Below are positions 26,911-35,231 of a stretch of 64,000 nt of DNA, one piece after another. The notes under the pieces are model-generated. The model was not told where the DNA came from and did no database searches. It saw nothing but the letters and a program-made list of their open reading frames with translations. Source of the stretch: an uncultured Eubacteriales bacterium (lineage in GTDB: Bacteria > Bacillota > Clostridia > Oscillospirales > Acutalibacteraceae); contig CAKSWC010000009.1 in NCBI GenBank assembly GCA_934511365.1, positions 16,638 through 80,637 on the forward strand, read 5' to 3'. Positions within the stretch are counted from its first letter, which is position 1, and the number at the start of each line of letters is the position of its first letter. The translations under genes were made by a program, and so were the position numbers.

Positions 26911-27270
26911 TTAGTTTTTTTCCTCCGTTTCCCATTGTTTCCAGACGTCGGGACAGTAGCCGACAGTGGCTTTTTTTCCGTTCCTTACGATAGGTGTTTT
27001 GAAAAGCTCGCCGTTTTCAAGCAGCTTTTCTTCCTTTGCCTCGTCTGAGGCAAGATATTTTATGAAAGATGAATCATATTTTTTTGACTTTTCGTTGATA
27101 AGGTCGTCAAGTTTTCCTCCAATGGCGCTTCGGACGCTTTTAAGCTCGCCTTTGCTCATGCTGAATTTTGAAAGGTCAACAAACTGGAATTTGATCTTCC
27201 GCTCCTTGAAGTATCTCTGAGCCTTTTTTGTGTCAAAGCACTTTGCCGTGCCGAATATCTGAATATTCAT
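26911..27270 (-). CDS. ArsC/Spx-family thioredoxin-fold protein
   Basis: The 119-residue protein begins MNIQIFGTAKCFDTKKAQRY, with a single cysteine at about residue 11 in the position of the ArsC catalytic cysteine. The conserved cis-Pro region is FKTPIVRNGKKATVGY. It lacks the second cysteine of Spx (CxxC). It is annotated in relatives as arsenate reductase family, but this short form has no demonstrated arsenate activity. No other arsenic genes are adjacent. Confidence 0.82.
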   Translation of the reverse strand: MNIQIFGTAKCFDTKKAQRYFKERKIKFQFVDLSKFSMSKGELKSVRSAIGGKLDDLINEKSKKYDSSFIKYLASDEAKEEKLLENGELFKTPIVRNGKKATVGYCPDVWKQWETEEKN

Positions 27271-27330
27271 TTTTCTTTTCCTTTTGCTATAAACTTTATG
27301 AAGTTAGTATACCACTGCAAAGCGGAAAAA

Positions 27331-28947
27331 TCAATATCCGCCGCGCACGTTCAAAAGGGGAGAAAGCTCTTTTTCTTTTTTTCGCCCAAGATAGTTCTGC
27401 GTAATTTTTATAACATCGCCCGAAAGGAGAATAACGCCGATTAGATTCGGAATTGCCATCAGTGCGTTAAAGATGTCAGAGATGCTCCAAACAACGGAAA
27501 GCTTTGAAACGGCGCCGAGGAAGGTCAGTGCTGCAAAAAATATACGGTAAAGTGTTATTCCGCGCCCCTCTGTTAAAAATTCAAGGCTTCTTTCGCCGTA
27601 AAAGGACCAGCCGATAATTGTTGAAAAGGCGAAAAGTGTGATGGCAATCGAAAGGATAACGTCCGCCCACTTTCCGAATACCGAACCAAACGCAAGCGAA
27701 ACGAGCGACGCACCCTCAATTTTTTCGAGCGAAAAACCGTTTTCCGTTTTTTTGAGTGCCATAACATTGATATATGTTTTTTCTTCGCTTTCTGTGATTC
27801 TGCCGTCAGGAGTGATATTGAAAAGCGGCCTTTCCCGGGAATCGCAAAGCGGCGTTGTTTCTCCCTTGCCGCTTATTAAGGAAACGTACTGAATGCTTTC
27901 ATTCCTTTGAAGTGCGGTTCCAATCGGAACGGTTTTAACAGAAACGCAAAGAAGAACAAGTGCCGTTATTGAACAGATTACAACAGTATCGGCAAAAACC
28001 TGAAAAATTCCCCACATTCCCTGAACGGCCGGTTCCCGGACGTTTGATGAGGAGCCGACCATTACCGAGGAACCGAGCCCGGCCTCATTTGAAAAAACGC
28101 CGCGGCGGAAGCCTGTTGAAATGCATTTTTTGAGTGCTGCGCCGGAGAAGCCGCCGAGAGCCGCCGAGGGATAAAACGCACTTTTAAAAATTACACAAAA
28201 CACTGACGGAATTTTATTGAAATTGAAAATAATAATGCAAAGGGAGGCTCCGATATAAAACAGAGCCATAAACGGAACAAGCTTTTCCGTGAGCTTTCCT
28301 ATGCGGCCGGAGCCGCCGAGAATGACAAAAAGCGTGAGCACCGCCGTAACAGCACCGGCAACAAACTTTGAAACTCCGAACGAGGAATAAAGCGAAAGCG
28401 AAATTGAGTTCGACTGAGTCATGTTCCCGATTCCGAATGAGGCAAAAAGAGTGAACACGGAAAAAAGGACGGCAAGAGTTTTTCCAAACTTTGAAAAAAA
28501 GCGGCTTTTTTTGAACCCGTCCTTGAGGTAATACATTGGACCTCCGGTTTTTCTTCCGTTTTCGTTTTGGGTGCGATAATAAATTCCCAGCGAATTTTCC
28601 GCGTAGCTTGTCATCATTGAAAAAATGGAGCAAAACCACATCCAGAACACCGCACCGGGGCCGCCGATTGTAATTGCCGAGGCAACGCCGGCAATGTTTC
28701 CTGTTCCAACCGTTGCCGCAAGAGAGGTTGCCATTGCCTGAAACTGAGAAAAACCGTCTTTCCCTCTGCCGGAAATGACGTCCTTTTCGCGGAAAATTGC
28801 AAAAAGAGTGTTTGAAAGCCAAAGTCCAAGTTTTGAAAACTGGAAGAACTTGAGCCTGACTGTGTAGTATATTCCAACGGAAATTATCAACGCCAGCGTT
28901 GGCGTACCCCAAACAAGGGAATTCAGCTTTTCAATAAATTTGAGCAT
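27331..28947 (-). CDS. Sodium:alanine (AgcS-family) symporter with a large loop insertion
   Basis: The 538-residue membrane protein has AGCS motifs: GTGNIAGVASAITIGGPGAVFWMW near residue 85, RTQNENGRKTGGPMYYL, VFSNEAGLGSSVMVG, and FSTIIGWSFYGERSLEFL near the C-terminus. It imports alanine or glycine with sodium or protons. An insert of roughly 60 residues (about 355-420 in this protein), hydrophilic and charged (SLISGKGETTPLCDSRERP and following), replaces a normally short loop. The start is ATG 28947 with an AGGTGG SD; an in-frame upstream extension has none. Confidence 0.88.
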   Translation of the reverse strand: MLKFIEKLNSLVWGTPTLALIISVGIYYTVRLKFFQFSKLGLWLSNTLFAIFREKDVISGRGKDGFSQFQAMATSLAATVGTGNIAGVASAITIGGPGAVFWMWFCSIFSMMTSYAENSLGIYYRTQNENGRKTGGPMYYLKDGFKKSRFFSKFGKTLAVLFSVFTLFASFGIGNMTQSNSISLSLYSSFGVSKFVAGAVTAVLTLFVILGGSGRIGKLTEKLVPFMALFYIGASLCIIIFNFNKIPSVFCVIFKSAFYPSAALGGFSGAALKKCISTGFRRGVFSNEAGLGSSVMVGSSSNVREPAVQGMWGIFQVFADTVVICSITALVLLCVSVKTVPIGTALQRNESIQYVSLISGKGETTPLCDSRERPLFNITPDGRITESEEKTYINVMALKKTENGFSLEKIEGASLVSLAFGSVFGKWADVILSIAITLFAFSTIIGWSFYGERSLEFLTEGRGITLYRIFFAALTFLGAVSKLSVVWSISDIFNALMAIPNLIGVILLSGDVIKITQNYLGRKKEKELSPLLNVRGGY

Positions 28948-29005
28948 TATACCACCTCGGAACATTAATATGACACGGCCTTGCCCCGATATGAAAAGTG
29001 CAAGC

Positions 29006-29034
29006 TTGAAAAAAGGGAAGTTGTGTGGTATAAT
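29006..29034 (+). promoter_or_regulatory. Sigma-A promoter for thiN
   Basis: TTGAAA (29006-29011) and TATAAT (29029-29034) with a 17-bp spacer, 33 bp before the thiN ATG. Confidence 0.85.
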
Positions 29035-29066
29035 TCCGTCAGTTTATCGCGCTGAAAGGAAATGCT

Positions 29067-29684
29067 ATGAATACCTGCTATATAATCGCTGCCGGAGACT
29101 GCGGAAAAATTGAATTGAAAAAAGATAACGGTGACTTTGTTGTCTGCGCAGACGCCGGCTATCGCAAGGCGCTTGAAAATAATATTATCCCTGACCTTGT
29201 TGTGGGTGATTTCGATTCGCTCGGAGAAATTCCAAAGCTTGAAAATGTTGAGGTTCACCCATGTGTAAAGGACGAGACGGACACCTTTTTTGCCCTTCGC
29301 CGCGGCCTTGAGCGCGGATATAAAAACTTTGTTATTTTTGGTGCTCTCGGAGGTCGGCTTGACCATACATTTGCAAATCTTCAGCTTCTCCAGTATCTTT
29401 GCGAAAAAGGAGCAAGCGGCGTTCTTCTTTCCGAGCGCGAGCGTGTGACCGCTGTGAAGAATTCTTCGCTCACTTTTCCTAAAGGGGAAACGGGAACCGT
29501 TTCTGTCTTTTCATTCACCGAAAAGTCATTTGGAGTTACCGAGCGCGGCTTTAAGTATACGCTTGACAATGCAGAGCTTACTTCATCCTTTCCGCTCGGT
29601 GTGAGCAATGAGCTGACCGGCGAGGGGGCGGAAATTATCGTCCGCGACGGAGTGCTGCTTATTATCCGGGAAAGGGGAGTTTGA
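29067..29684 (+). CDS. thiN: Thiamine pyrophosphokinase
   Basis: The 205-residue protein makes thiamine diphosphate from thiamine and ATP. Family motifs are VVCADAGYRKALENNIIPDL, VVGDFDSLGEIP, KDETDTFFALRRGLERGY and FGALGGRLDHTFANLQLL. Length matches bacterial ThiN. The downstream MFS gene starts on the next base after the stop, so the pair is cotranscribed; the transporter could handle a thiamine-related compound, but that is guesswork. Confidence 0.94.
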   Translation: MNTCYIIAAGDCGKIELKKDNGDFVVCADAGYRKALENNIIPDLVVGDFDSLGEIPKLENVEVHPCVKDETDTFFALRRGLERGYKNFVIFGALGGRLDHTFANLQLLQYLCEKGASGVLLSERERVTAVKNSSLTFPKGETGTVSVFSFTEKSFGVTERGFKYTLDNAELTSSFPLGVSNELTGEGAEIIVRDGVLLIIRERGV

Positions 29685-30863
29685 ATGACTTTTTTGCTTC
29701 TTGCCGTGATTTTTCTCGGCTATATAAGTCTTGGAATACCGGACTCTCTCATTGGTGCGGCGTGGCCGGTAATGTATAAAGACTTCTCAGTCCCAATATC
29801 GTATCTGAGCAGCTTTACTTCTATAATTTATGTCGGAACAATTATTGCAAGCTTTTCGAGTGCATATGTGATAAAAAAACTCGGAACGGGAAAAACCGCC
29901 GCTTTCAGTACGGCGCTTACCGCTCTTGCGCTTTTGGGCTTCTCCGTTTCAAAAAGCGTTTGGCTGCTTTACCTCTGCTGTGTTCCACTCGGTCTTGGCG
30001 CCGGTTCAATAGATACAGCGCTGAACAATTATGTTGCAACAAATTTTGACTCGCGCCGAATGAACTTTCTCCATTGTTTTTACGGCGTTGGAGTTACGCT
30101 CAGCCCATACATAATGTCTATTGCGCTTTCCGACTCGGGAAACTGGCGCGGCGGTTACAGAATGGCTTTCTTTTTTCAGGCTGCAATTTCCGTTGTTATG
30201 TTCATTGCTCTGCCGCTTTGGAAAAAGAGCAATGCAAAATTTGATGAGGGCGAGGCAAAAGTTTTAAAGCTCAGAGAAATTATTAAAATAAAAAAGGCGC
30301 GTGCAATCATATCGGCTTTCTTTTGGTTGAGCACTCTTGAGTCAGTCTGCCTCTGTTGGGGGAGCAGTTTTCTTGTTTCCTCGCGCTCAGTTTCAGCCGA
30401 CCGGGCGGCCGCGTTTTTCACTTTGTATTTTGTGGGCATGACAGCGGGACGCTTCCTTTCCGGAGTTGCCGCTTCAAAGCTTTCAAGCCTTAAACTGATA
30501 ATTATCGGACAGGCTGCAATTCTTTGCGCAATCGTTCTTTTGCTTGTTCCGAATCTTTATACTTCCGTTGTCGGGCTCTTTCTTGCCGGGTTCGGAATAG
30601 GCCCCGTTTTTCCGAATCTCACTCAGCTTACTCCGCCGCTTTTCGGAAAGGATATTTCTCAGTCGGTTATCGGCACTCAGATGGGATTTGCCTATGTCAG
30701 CGTTTTGCTTTCGCCGGTAATCACCGGCCTTTTGGTTGAAAAAATTTCAGCCGCGGTTTTTCCGTTCATCCTCATTTTTGGTTTTGCCGCAATGGCGGCA
30801 TCAGTCTTTTTGCTTTCAATGCACGCAAAAAGGGACGGACAAAAGATTTTTGAACTTTCATGA
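29685..30863 (+). CDS. Major facilitator superfamily transporter
   Basis: The 392-residue protein has 12 predicted membrane segments. The N-terminal half has FLGYISLGIPDSLIGAAWPV and the loop 2-3 region VIKKLGTGKTAAFSTALTAL; a central cytoplasmic loop is KKARAIISAFFW; the second half has LFLAGFGIGPVFPNLTQLTP. It resembles sugar-type MFS permeases of the FucP/NarK-like group. The substrate is unknown. It is fused in transcription to thiN with zero spacing. Confidence 0.85.
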   Translation: MTFLLLAVIFLGYISLGIPDSLIGAAWPVMYKDFSVPISYLSSFTSIIYVGTIIASFSSAYVIKKLGTGKTAAFSTALTALALLGFSVSKSVWLLYLCCVPLGLGAGSIDTALNNYVATNFDSRRMNFLHCFYGVGVTLSPYIMSIALSDSGNWRGGYRMAFFFQAAISVVMFIALPLWKKSNAKFDEGEAKVLKLREIIKIKKARAIISAFFWLSTLESVCLCWGSSFLVSSRSVSADRAAAFFTLYFVGMTAGRFLSGVAASKLSSLKLIIIGQAAILCAIVLLLVPNLYTSVVGLFLAGFGIGPVFPNLTQLTPPLFGKDISQSVIGTQMGFAYVSVLLSPVITGLLVEKISAAVFPFILIFGFAAMAASVFLLSMHAKRDGQKIFELS

Positions 30864-30910
30864 GAATAAAATTGCCGCCGCAACGGAAAAGGATCCGCAG
30901 CGGCGGTTGT

Positions 30911-31759
30911 TTAAATTTTTTCGCAATATTCAAGGCTGACCCAGCCGCTCGGGCTTTTGCCCCAGCCGTTTTTGGTTTCAGTCACCGTGAACACCGTGCC
31001 TCTGACATAGCCGTTCATTTTTGCTCCCCAGAGCTTCAGCACCTGATTTTGCGCGTCTTTTGAAAGCTCACTGAATTTAAGATACGGAAACTCCGTTCCC
31101 GGGCCGGTGCGCACATTGAGAACGTCTGCTTTTGTAACTTTGTAATTTCCGGTGGAGTTGGCTTTGGGCTTTTCGGTTGTTTTTTTGCCGCTTTCCGGAA
31201 GCGCCTTAAAAACAAGCCCTTTTGAGTCAATAACCTTTGTGAAACCTTTGTCAAGGAAAAAGAGTTCCTCCGGTTTTGCGGCTCCATCGGTGGTTGAAAG
31301 CACCCATTTTCCGTTGGAGTTTAGCACCCAGCCGTTGCCGGTGACAGTACCTTTTCCACCGCTCAAATGGAAGTGATTGCCGGTTGCTCCGTCCGTTCCC
31401 TCGCGGCAGATTCTTTCGCCCCTTGAAAATTTTTGGCCAACGGAAAGCCGCTCAAGGTCAGAGTCATCCGGGTGGGTGACTTGGAGTGTGAAGTAGTTGC
31501 GTGATGAGTCGGCAAAGTCAACTTTTTTGGTTGACTGGAGCCAAATTGTGTTTGTTCCGCCGTTGCCGACTCCGTAAATTCTTATCAGTTTCATCTCATC
31601 GCACGGACAGTAGAGCCATTCGCGCCCTGCATCCGTGCAGGCCTCATCAATGGGGTAATCCTTTGGGGTTCCCGTTGTGTGGGGATAATGGGAGGTTGAG
31701 CCGAGATATGTTTGCGTAATGCGCATAACCTTTGTCGGATATATCAGATAATTGGCCAT
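30911..31759 (-). CDS. Endolysin-like M23 peptidase with SH3 domain, no signal peptide
   Basis: The 282-residue protein opens MANYLIYPTKVMRITQTYLG, then an M23-like region with PIDEACTDAGREWLYCPCD, RNYFTLQVTHPDDSDL and GNHFHLSGGKG; the HFH is where M23 enzymes have their zinc-binding HxH. Residues about 205-280 form a bacterial SH3 domain (VLNVRTGPGTEFPYL, GWGKSPSGWVSLEY). The architecture is typical of phage or prophage lysins, which rely on a holin and lack a signal peptide. Here it stands alone, downstream of rmuC, with no other phage genes. It has a good AAAGGAG SD. Confidence 0.75.
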   Translation of the reverse strand: MANYLIYPTKVMRITQTYLGSTSHYPHTTGTPKDYPIDEACTDAGREWLYCPCDEMKLIRIYGVGNGGTNTIWLQSTKKVDFADSSRNYFTLQVTHPDDSDLERLSVGQKFSRGERICREGTDGATGNHFHLSGGKGTVTGNGWVLNSNGKWVLSTTDGAAKPEELFFLDKGFTKVIDSKGLVFKALPESGKKTTEKPKANSTGNYKVTKADVLNVRTGPGTEFPYLKFSELSKDAQNQVLKLWGAKMNGYVRGTVFTVTETKNGWGKSPSGWVSLEYCEKI

Positions 31760-31821
31760 TATGATTTCTCCTTTCGCTTTTTCTGCCGCTATATATTATG
31801 CTGCAAATAAAAGAAAGGTGC

Positions 31822-31853
31822 CGCTTTCCAAGATTGAAAAGCGGCATTTTATA
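31822..31853 (-). terminator. Probable intrinsic terminator after rmuC
   Basis: Between rmuC and the lysin-like gene lies an imperfect stem (GCCGCTTT with AAAGCGGC) whose minus-strand 3' side continues into a T-rich run. Confidence 0.55.
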
Positions 31854-31856
31854 TTT

Positions 31857-33122
31857 CTATTCAACGTCAAGCAGTCTGTCTGCTTCGCCTTGTTCAAGTT
31901 CTTCAACGGAGCGCAGCTTTTTTTGAATCTGCTCGTTGCGCGTTTGAGCGTCATCAAGCGTTTTTCCGGCCTCGTCAATTTTCTTCCGTGCTTTTTCAAG
32001 AACAATGCCGAATTTTTCATACTGCGTTTTTGCGGCGGCCAGGAGAGTGCGGATTTCCTTGGCCTTTTCGTTGATAGCCATTGCTCTGAAACCGACCGAA
32101 AGGGAATTGAGCAGCGCCGTTATTGTTGACGGCCCGGCAATCATCACGCGAAATTCGTTCTGGCACCTTTCGGCAATGCCGTTTCTTGAACCGATAATTT
32201 CGCTGTAAAGTCCCTCGGTTGCAAGATACATGATTGCAAACGGTGTGGTTGCCGGTTCGTTGATATATTTTTTAACGTCCTTTGCCTGAGCAATAACGCG
32301 CGCTTCAAGTGCTTTGCGTGCGCTTTCAACGCCCTGCGCGTCTCCGCTGTCTGCCGCCGAGCAAAGGCGAATATAGTCCTCAACCGGAAATTTTGAGTCG
32401 ATCGGAAGATATGTAAAGCTGCTTTTGTCGTCTCCTGATGGAATTTTAACGGCAAACTCAACAACTTCTCTTGATGCGCCCGGTGAGTAGTTCTTGACAA
32501 ACATTGATGGAATCGTCTGTTCAAGCAGTCCCTCAAGCTGAACCTCCGCCCAGGTTCCTCTTGCTTTAACATTGGTGAGGATCCTGTTGAGCGAGGTTAC
32601 GTTTTCCGTCACTCCGGAGGAAAGAATCTTCATCTCGCCAAGCGATTTATAAACATTTTCAAGCTGTTCGCTGACTGTTTTGAAAGAGGAGTCGAGCCGC
32701 CTTGTGAGCGTTTCGTTTAGCTTTTCGTCAACGGTCAGGCGGATTTTTTCAAGCTTTTCGCTGTTTTCGTTTCTAATCTGAGTCAGGCTCTGAGCAATCG
32801 CGGCGGTCATTTTTGCGTTAAGCTCATAGTTTTCCTTAGTCATTTTTTCAAGTTTTTCGCTCATTGCGGAAAGAGAACTCACAACATCCTGCCTTTGCGC
32901 GGCCTGATACTGAGCGTTTTCAATCCTGCTGCGGCTGAATTCATCGCCGATTGAAGAACTGATTTCCTTGAGTGCGGCCGAAATTTTTTCTCCGTTTTTC
33001 TCCTGCTCGGAAAGAACGGCGGAATATTCTTTTCGATTGTTCTTTTTGATGATTAAAATTAAAAGAATTACGCTTATAATAAACTGAACTGCACAAATTG
33101 CCAACATTAATTTTTCATCCAT
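31857..33122 (-). CDS. rmuC: DNA recombination protein RmuC
   Basis: The 421-residue protein has one N-terminal membrane segment (MLAICAVQFIISVILLILII), a long coiled coil (about 35-150), and the RmuC nuclease-like domain with KARGTWAEVQLEGLLEQTIP, LPIDSKFPVEDYIRL and VMIAGPSTITALLNSLSVGF. A second coiled coil is at the C-terminus. RmuC limits inversions at short repeats by an uncertain mechanism. It is divergent from the oligopeptide-binding gene. Confidence 0.94.
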   Translation of the reverse strand: MDEKLMLAICAVQFIISVILLILIIKKNNRKEYSAVLSEQEKNGEKISAALKEISSSIGDEFSRSRIENAQYQAAQRQDVVSSLSAMSEKLEKMTKENYELNAKMTAAIAQSLTQIRNENSEKLEKIRLTVDEKLNETLTRRLDSSFKTVSEQLENVYKSLGEMKILSSGVTENVTSLNRILTNVKARGTWAEVQLEGLLEQTIPSMFVKNYSPGASREVVEFAVKIPSGDDKSSFTYLPIDSKFPVEDYIRLCSAADSGDAQGVESARKALEARVIAQAKDVKKYINEPATTPFAIMYLATEGLYSEIIGSRNGIAERCQNEFRVMIAGPSTITALLNSLSVGFRAMAINEKAKEIRTLLAAAKTQYEKFGIVLEKARKKIDEAGKTLDDAQTRNEQIQKKLRSVEELEQGEADRLLDVE

Positions 33123-33214
33123 TGCTTATACCTCCAAAATCTTTTTTGATTATACCATTATAAAAATACATTTAGATTACATCATGGAATTTAAATTAAA
33201 GGACTGACCGAAGA

Positions 33215-34855
33215 ATGAAAAAAATTTTGTCCCTTATTCTTGTTCTTTCAATAATGCTCTGCGCTTTTTCTGCCTGTTCTTCAGACGGAACGGGGCAGCA
33301 GATGGTTTTCCCGCTTGATAACGAGCCGCAGTATCTTGACCCGCAGATTGTTTCCGACCGCGGCGCGGCAAACATTATTGCCAACTGTTTTGAAGGACTT
33401 GTAACATATGACGAAACCGGCGCTATAGTTCCGGCCGGATGCGAAAAATATGAGGTTTCCGCAGACGGATTGACATATACTTTTACTCTTCGCCAAGACG
33501 CAAACTGGCTTGTAACAAGGGCTGCAAAAGCGCTTTTTCCGGAAGGGGAGGCGGATAAATTTGATACCCGTGTAACCGCTGCGGATTATGTCTTTGCTTT
33601 CAGGCGCGTTGCGGACGGCGCAACGGGTTCAGCCGCTTTTTCATACATTTCAAGCATTAAAAACGCGGCGAAGGTTCATTCCGGAAAGCTTCCGAAAGAA
33701 AACCTCGGTGTGCGCGCGGAGGGTGATTTCACTTTTGTTATTGAACTTGAGCGTGCCGATTCCGATTTGCTTTTTGCTTTGACCTTGCCCGCGTTTGTTC
33801 CCTGCAATGAAACTTTTTTTGAAATGACAAAAGGACGCTACTGCCTTTCAACCTCAAACATTATTTCAAACGGCCCGTTCTATATTTCCAACTGGGCAGA
33901 CAAAACCGCAATCACAGCAAGAAAGAACGAGTCCTATCATTCCGTTTCTGCCGTTGCTCCGTCCTCGGTCTATTTCTCTTTTAACAACGAAAAGGAAACA
34001 AGGGGAGAAAAGGTCAAAAGCGGAATCTATGAGCTTTCGCCGGTGAACGGTGAGCAGGCCGCAATGCTTTCGCAGGAAAAAGGTATAGGAATTAAAAAAA
34101 TTGATAATTCATATTTTTCTCTTATCTTCAACTGTTCGGACCCGGTGCTTAAAAACGCCGACCTGCGCCGCGCCCTTTCTTCATCGCTTGAAAAGAAGTA
34201 TTTTCTTGAGAGTACCGGAGCTGATGAAACCGAAGAAGCTTCCGGAATTATACCTTCCGTCTGCTGTGCCGGCGGAGCAGCCTATCGCTCCGGGGTAGGA
34301 ACGATTGCTCCGTCCTTTTCCGGAACAGGGGCGGCAAAGAGCTATTTTGAAAAGGCAAAAATCGCTCTTGAAAAAAGCGGGGTCACCCTTAATGTTCTGT
34401 GCACTCAGGAAAACGAGCTGAATGTAAGAAAAGTTATGCAGAACTGGCAGACTGTGCTCGGCGTAAAAAGCAGTATTACGGTTGAAACCGTTGATGCGCA
34501 GCAGCTTGAACAAAGAATAAGCAGCGGTGATTTTCAGCTTGCGTTTTCAAATGTTCTGCTTGACAGCGATTTTGCGCTGGGTGTCCTCCTTCGGTTTTCA
34601 AAAAGCAGCGGCGACAACTTTTCAAGGTTTGATTCGTCAAAATATGAATCGCTGCTTTCTGCGGTACAAAGTGCAAAGACCGGGCGCGAATATCTTGCTG
34701 CGCTTAAAAAAGCTGAGCGTTTTCTTGCCGATTCGGCTGTTTTTGTTCCGATACGCAGCGAAAGCGGATATTTTGCCGCGACAAAGGGCGTTTCGGGAAT
34801 AATCTTTTCTCCGGGCGGAGAATTTGTATACTTCAAAAACGCCGTGAAAAAGTGA
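33215..34855 (+). CDS. Oligopeptide ABC transporter substrate-binding lipoprotein (SBP family 5)
   Basis: The 546-residue lipoprotein has a signal ending LCAFSAC (Cys about 20) and the family 5 N-terminus NEPQYLDPQIVSDRGAANII. Other family features are AADYVFAFRRVADGATGSA and SNIISNGPFYISNW. It would bind peptides outside the cell for an Opp/Dpp-type importer. No permease or ATPase genes are adjacent, so the partner is encoded elsewhere. A terminator follows directly. Confidence 0.9.
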   Translation: MKKILSLILVLSIMLCAFSACSSDGTGQQMVFPLDNEPQYLDPQIVSDRGAANIIANCFEGLVTYDETGAIVPAGCEKYEVSADGLTYTFTLRQDANWLVTRAAKALFPEGEADKFDTRVTAADYVFAFRRVADGATGSAAFSYISSIKNAAKVHSGKLPKENLGVRAEGDFTFVIELERADSDLLFALTLPAFVPCNETFFEMTKGRYCLSTSNIISNGPFYISNWADKTAITARKNESYHSVSAVAPSSVYFSFNNEKETRGEKVKSGIYELSPVNGEQAAMLSQEKGIGIKKIDNSYFSLIFNCSDPVLKNADLRRALSSSLEKKYFLESTGADETEEASGIIPSVCCAGGAAYRSGVGTIAPSFSGTGAAKSYFEKAKIALEKSGVTLNVLCTQENELNVRKVMQNWQTVLGVKSSITVETVDAQQLEQRISSGDFQLAFSNVLLDSDFALGVLLRFSKSSGDNFSRFDSSKYESLLSAVQSAKTGREYLAALKKAERFLADSAVFVPIRSESGYFAATKGVSGIIFSPGGEFVYFKNAVKK

Positions 34856-34859
34856 ATGG

Positions 34860-34893
34860 AAAAAGGAGCTTTCTTATATGGAGGCTCCTTTTT
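34860..34893 (+). terminator. Intrinsic terminator after the peptide-binding lipoprotein gene
   Basis: A perfect 10-bp stem AAAAAGGAGC/GCTCCTTTTT with a 14-base loop. Confidence 0.85.
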
Positions 34894-34960
34894 AAATCTG
34901 TTATATGAGTTCAATGTTTCTTAGAGCCGAAATAGATTGGCATAAAAACACAGCATATAA

Positions 34961-34994
34961 AAAAACCGCCGAATGCAACCACTCGGCGGTTTTT
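34961..34994. terminator. Strong bidirectional terminator next to the 29-codon peptide gene
   Basis: A perfect 12-bp stem (AAAAACCGCCGA with TCGGCGGTTTTT) and a 10-base loop; T-runs arise on both strands. On the minus strand it begins 11 bases past the small ORF stop. Confidence 0.9.
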
Positions 34995-35005
34995 GGTTTT
35001 TATGA

Positions 35006-35095
35006 TTATTTGAGATATTTTTCAAGAGCTTCAATCAGTTCATCAAGAAATGTTTTGAGATATTGGAAGAAAGCTCCGAGATCAAAATTGCCCAT
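35006..35095 (-). CDS. Amphipathic 29-residue peptide, unknown function
   Basis: This 30-codon frame starts at ATG 35095 with AGGAG 7 bases upstream and ends TAA. The peptide begins MGNFDLGAFFQYLKTF and ends LIEALEKYLK. Hydrophobic residues (Phe4, Leu6, Phe9, Phe10, Leu13, Phe16, Leu17, Leu20, Ile21, Leu24, Tyr27, Leu28) fall on one face of a helix; charges (5 acidic, 3 basic) fall on the other. There is no signal peptide. It has its own extended -10 promoter and a strong terminator, so it is a complete single-gene unit, divergent from spoIIGA. I do not recognise the family; it could be a membrane-active or regulatory small protein. Confidence 0.72.
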   Translation of the reverse strand: MGNFDLGAFFQYLKTFLDELIEALEKYLK

Positions 35096-35127
35096 GTTTA
35101 TTCTCCTTTCGCTCTTTTTTCAGGAAA

Positions 35128-35156
35128 ATTATAGCACTTTTTCTGAAAACAATCAA
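35128..35156 (-). promoter_or_regulatory. Sigma-A extended -10 promoter for the 29-codon peptide gene
   Basis: On the minus strand TTGATT (35151-35156) and TATAAT (35128-35133) are 17 bp apart, and TGC directly precedes TATAAT (extended -10). The predicted transcript starts about 25 bases before the peptide ATG. Confidence 0.85.
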
Positions 35157-35231
35157 GCAAAAATAAAGATTTTAATTTCCTGCACGTTCCGACTGTTTTC
35201 GCCGGGGCATTTTTTTATAATGGAGACGGTG

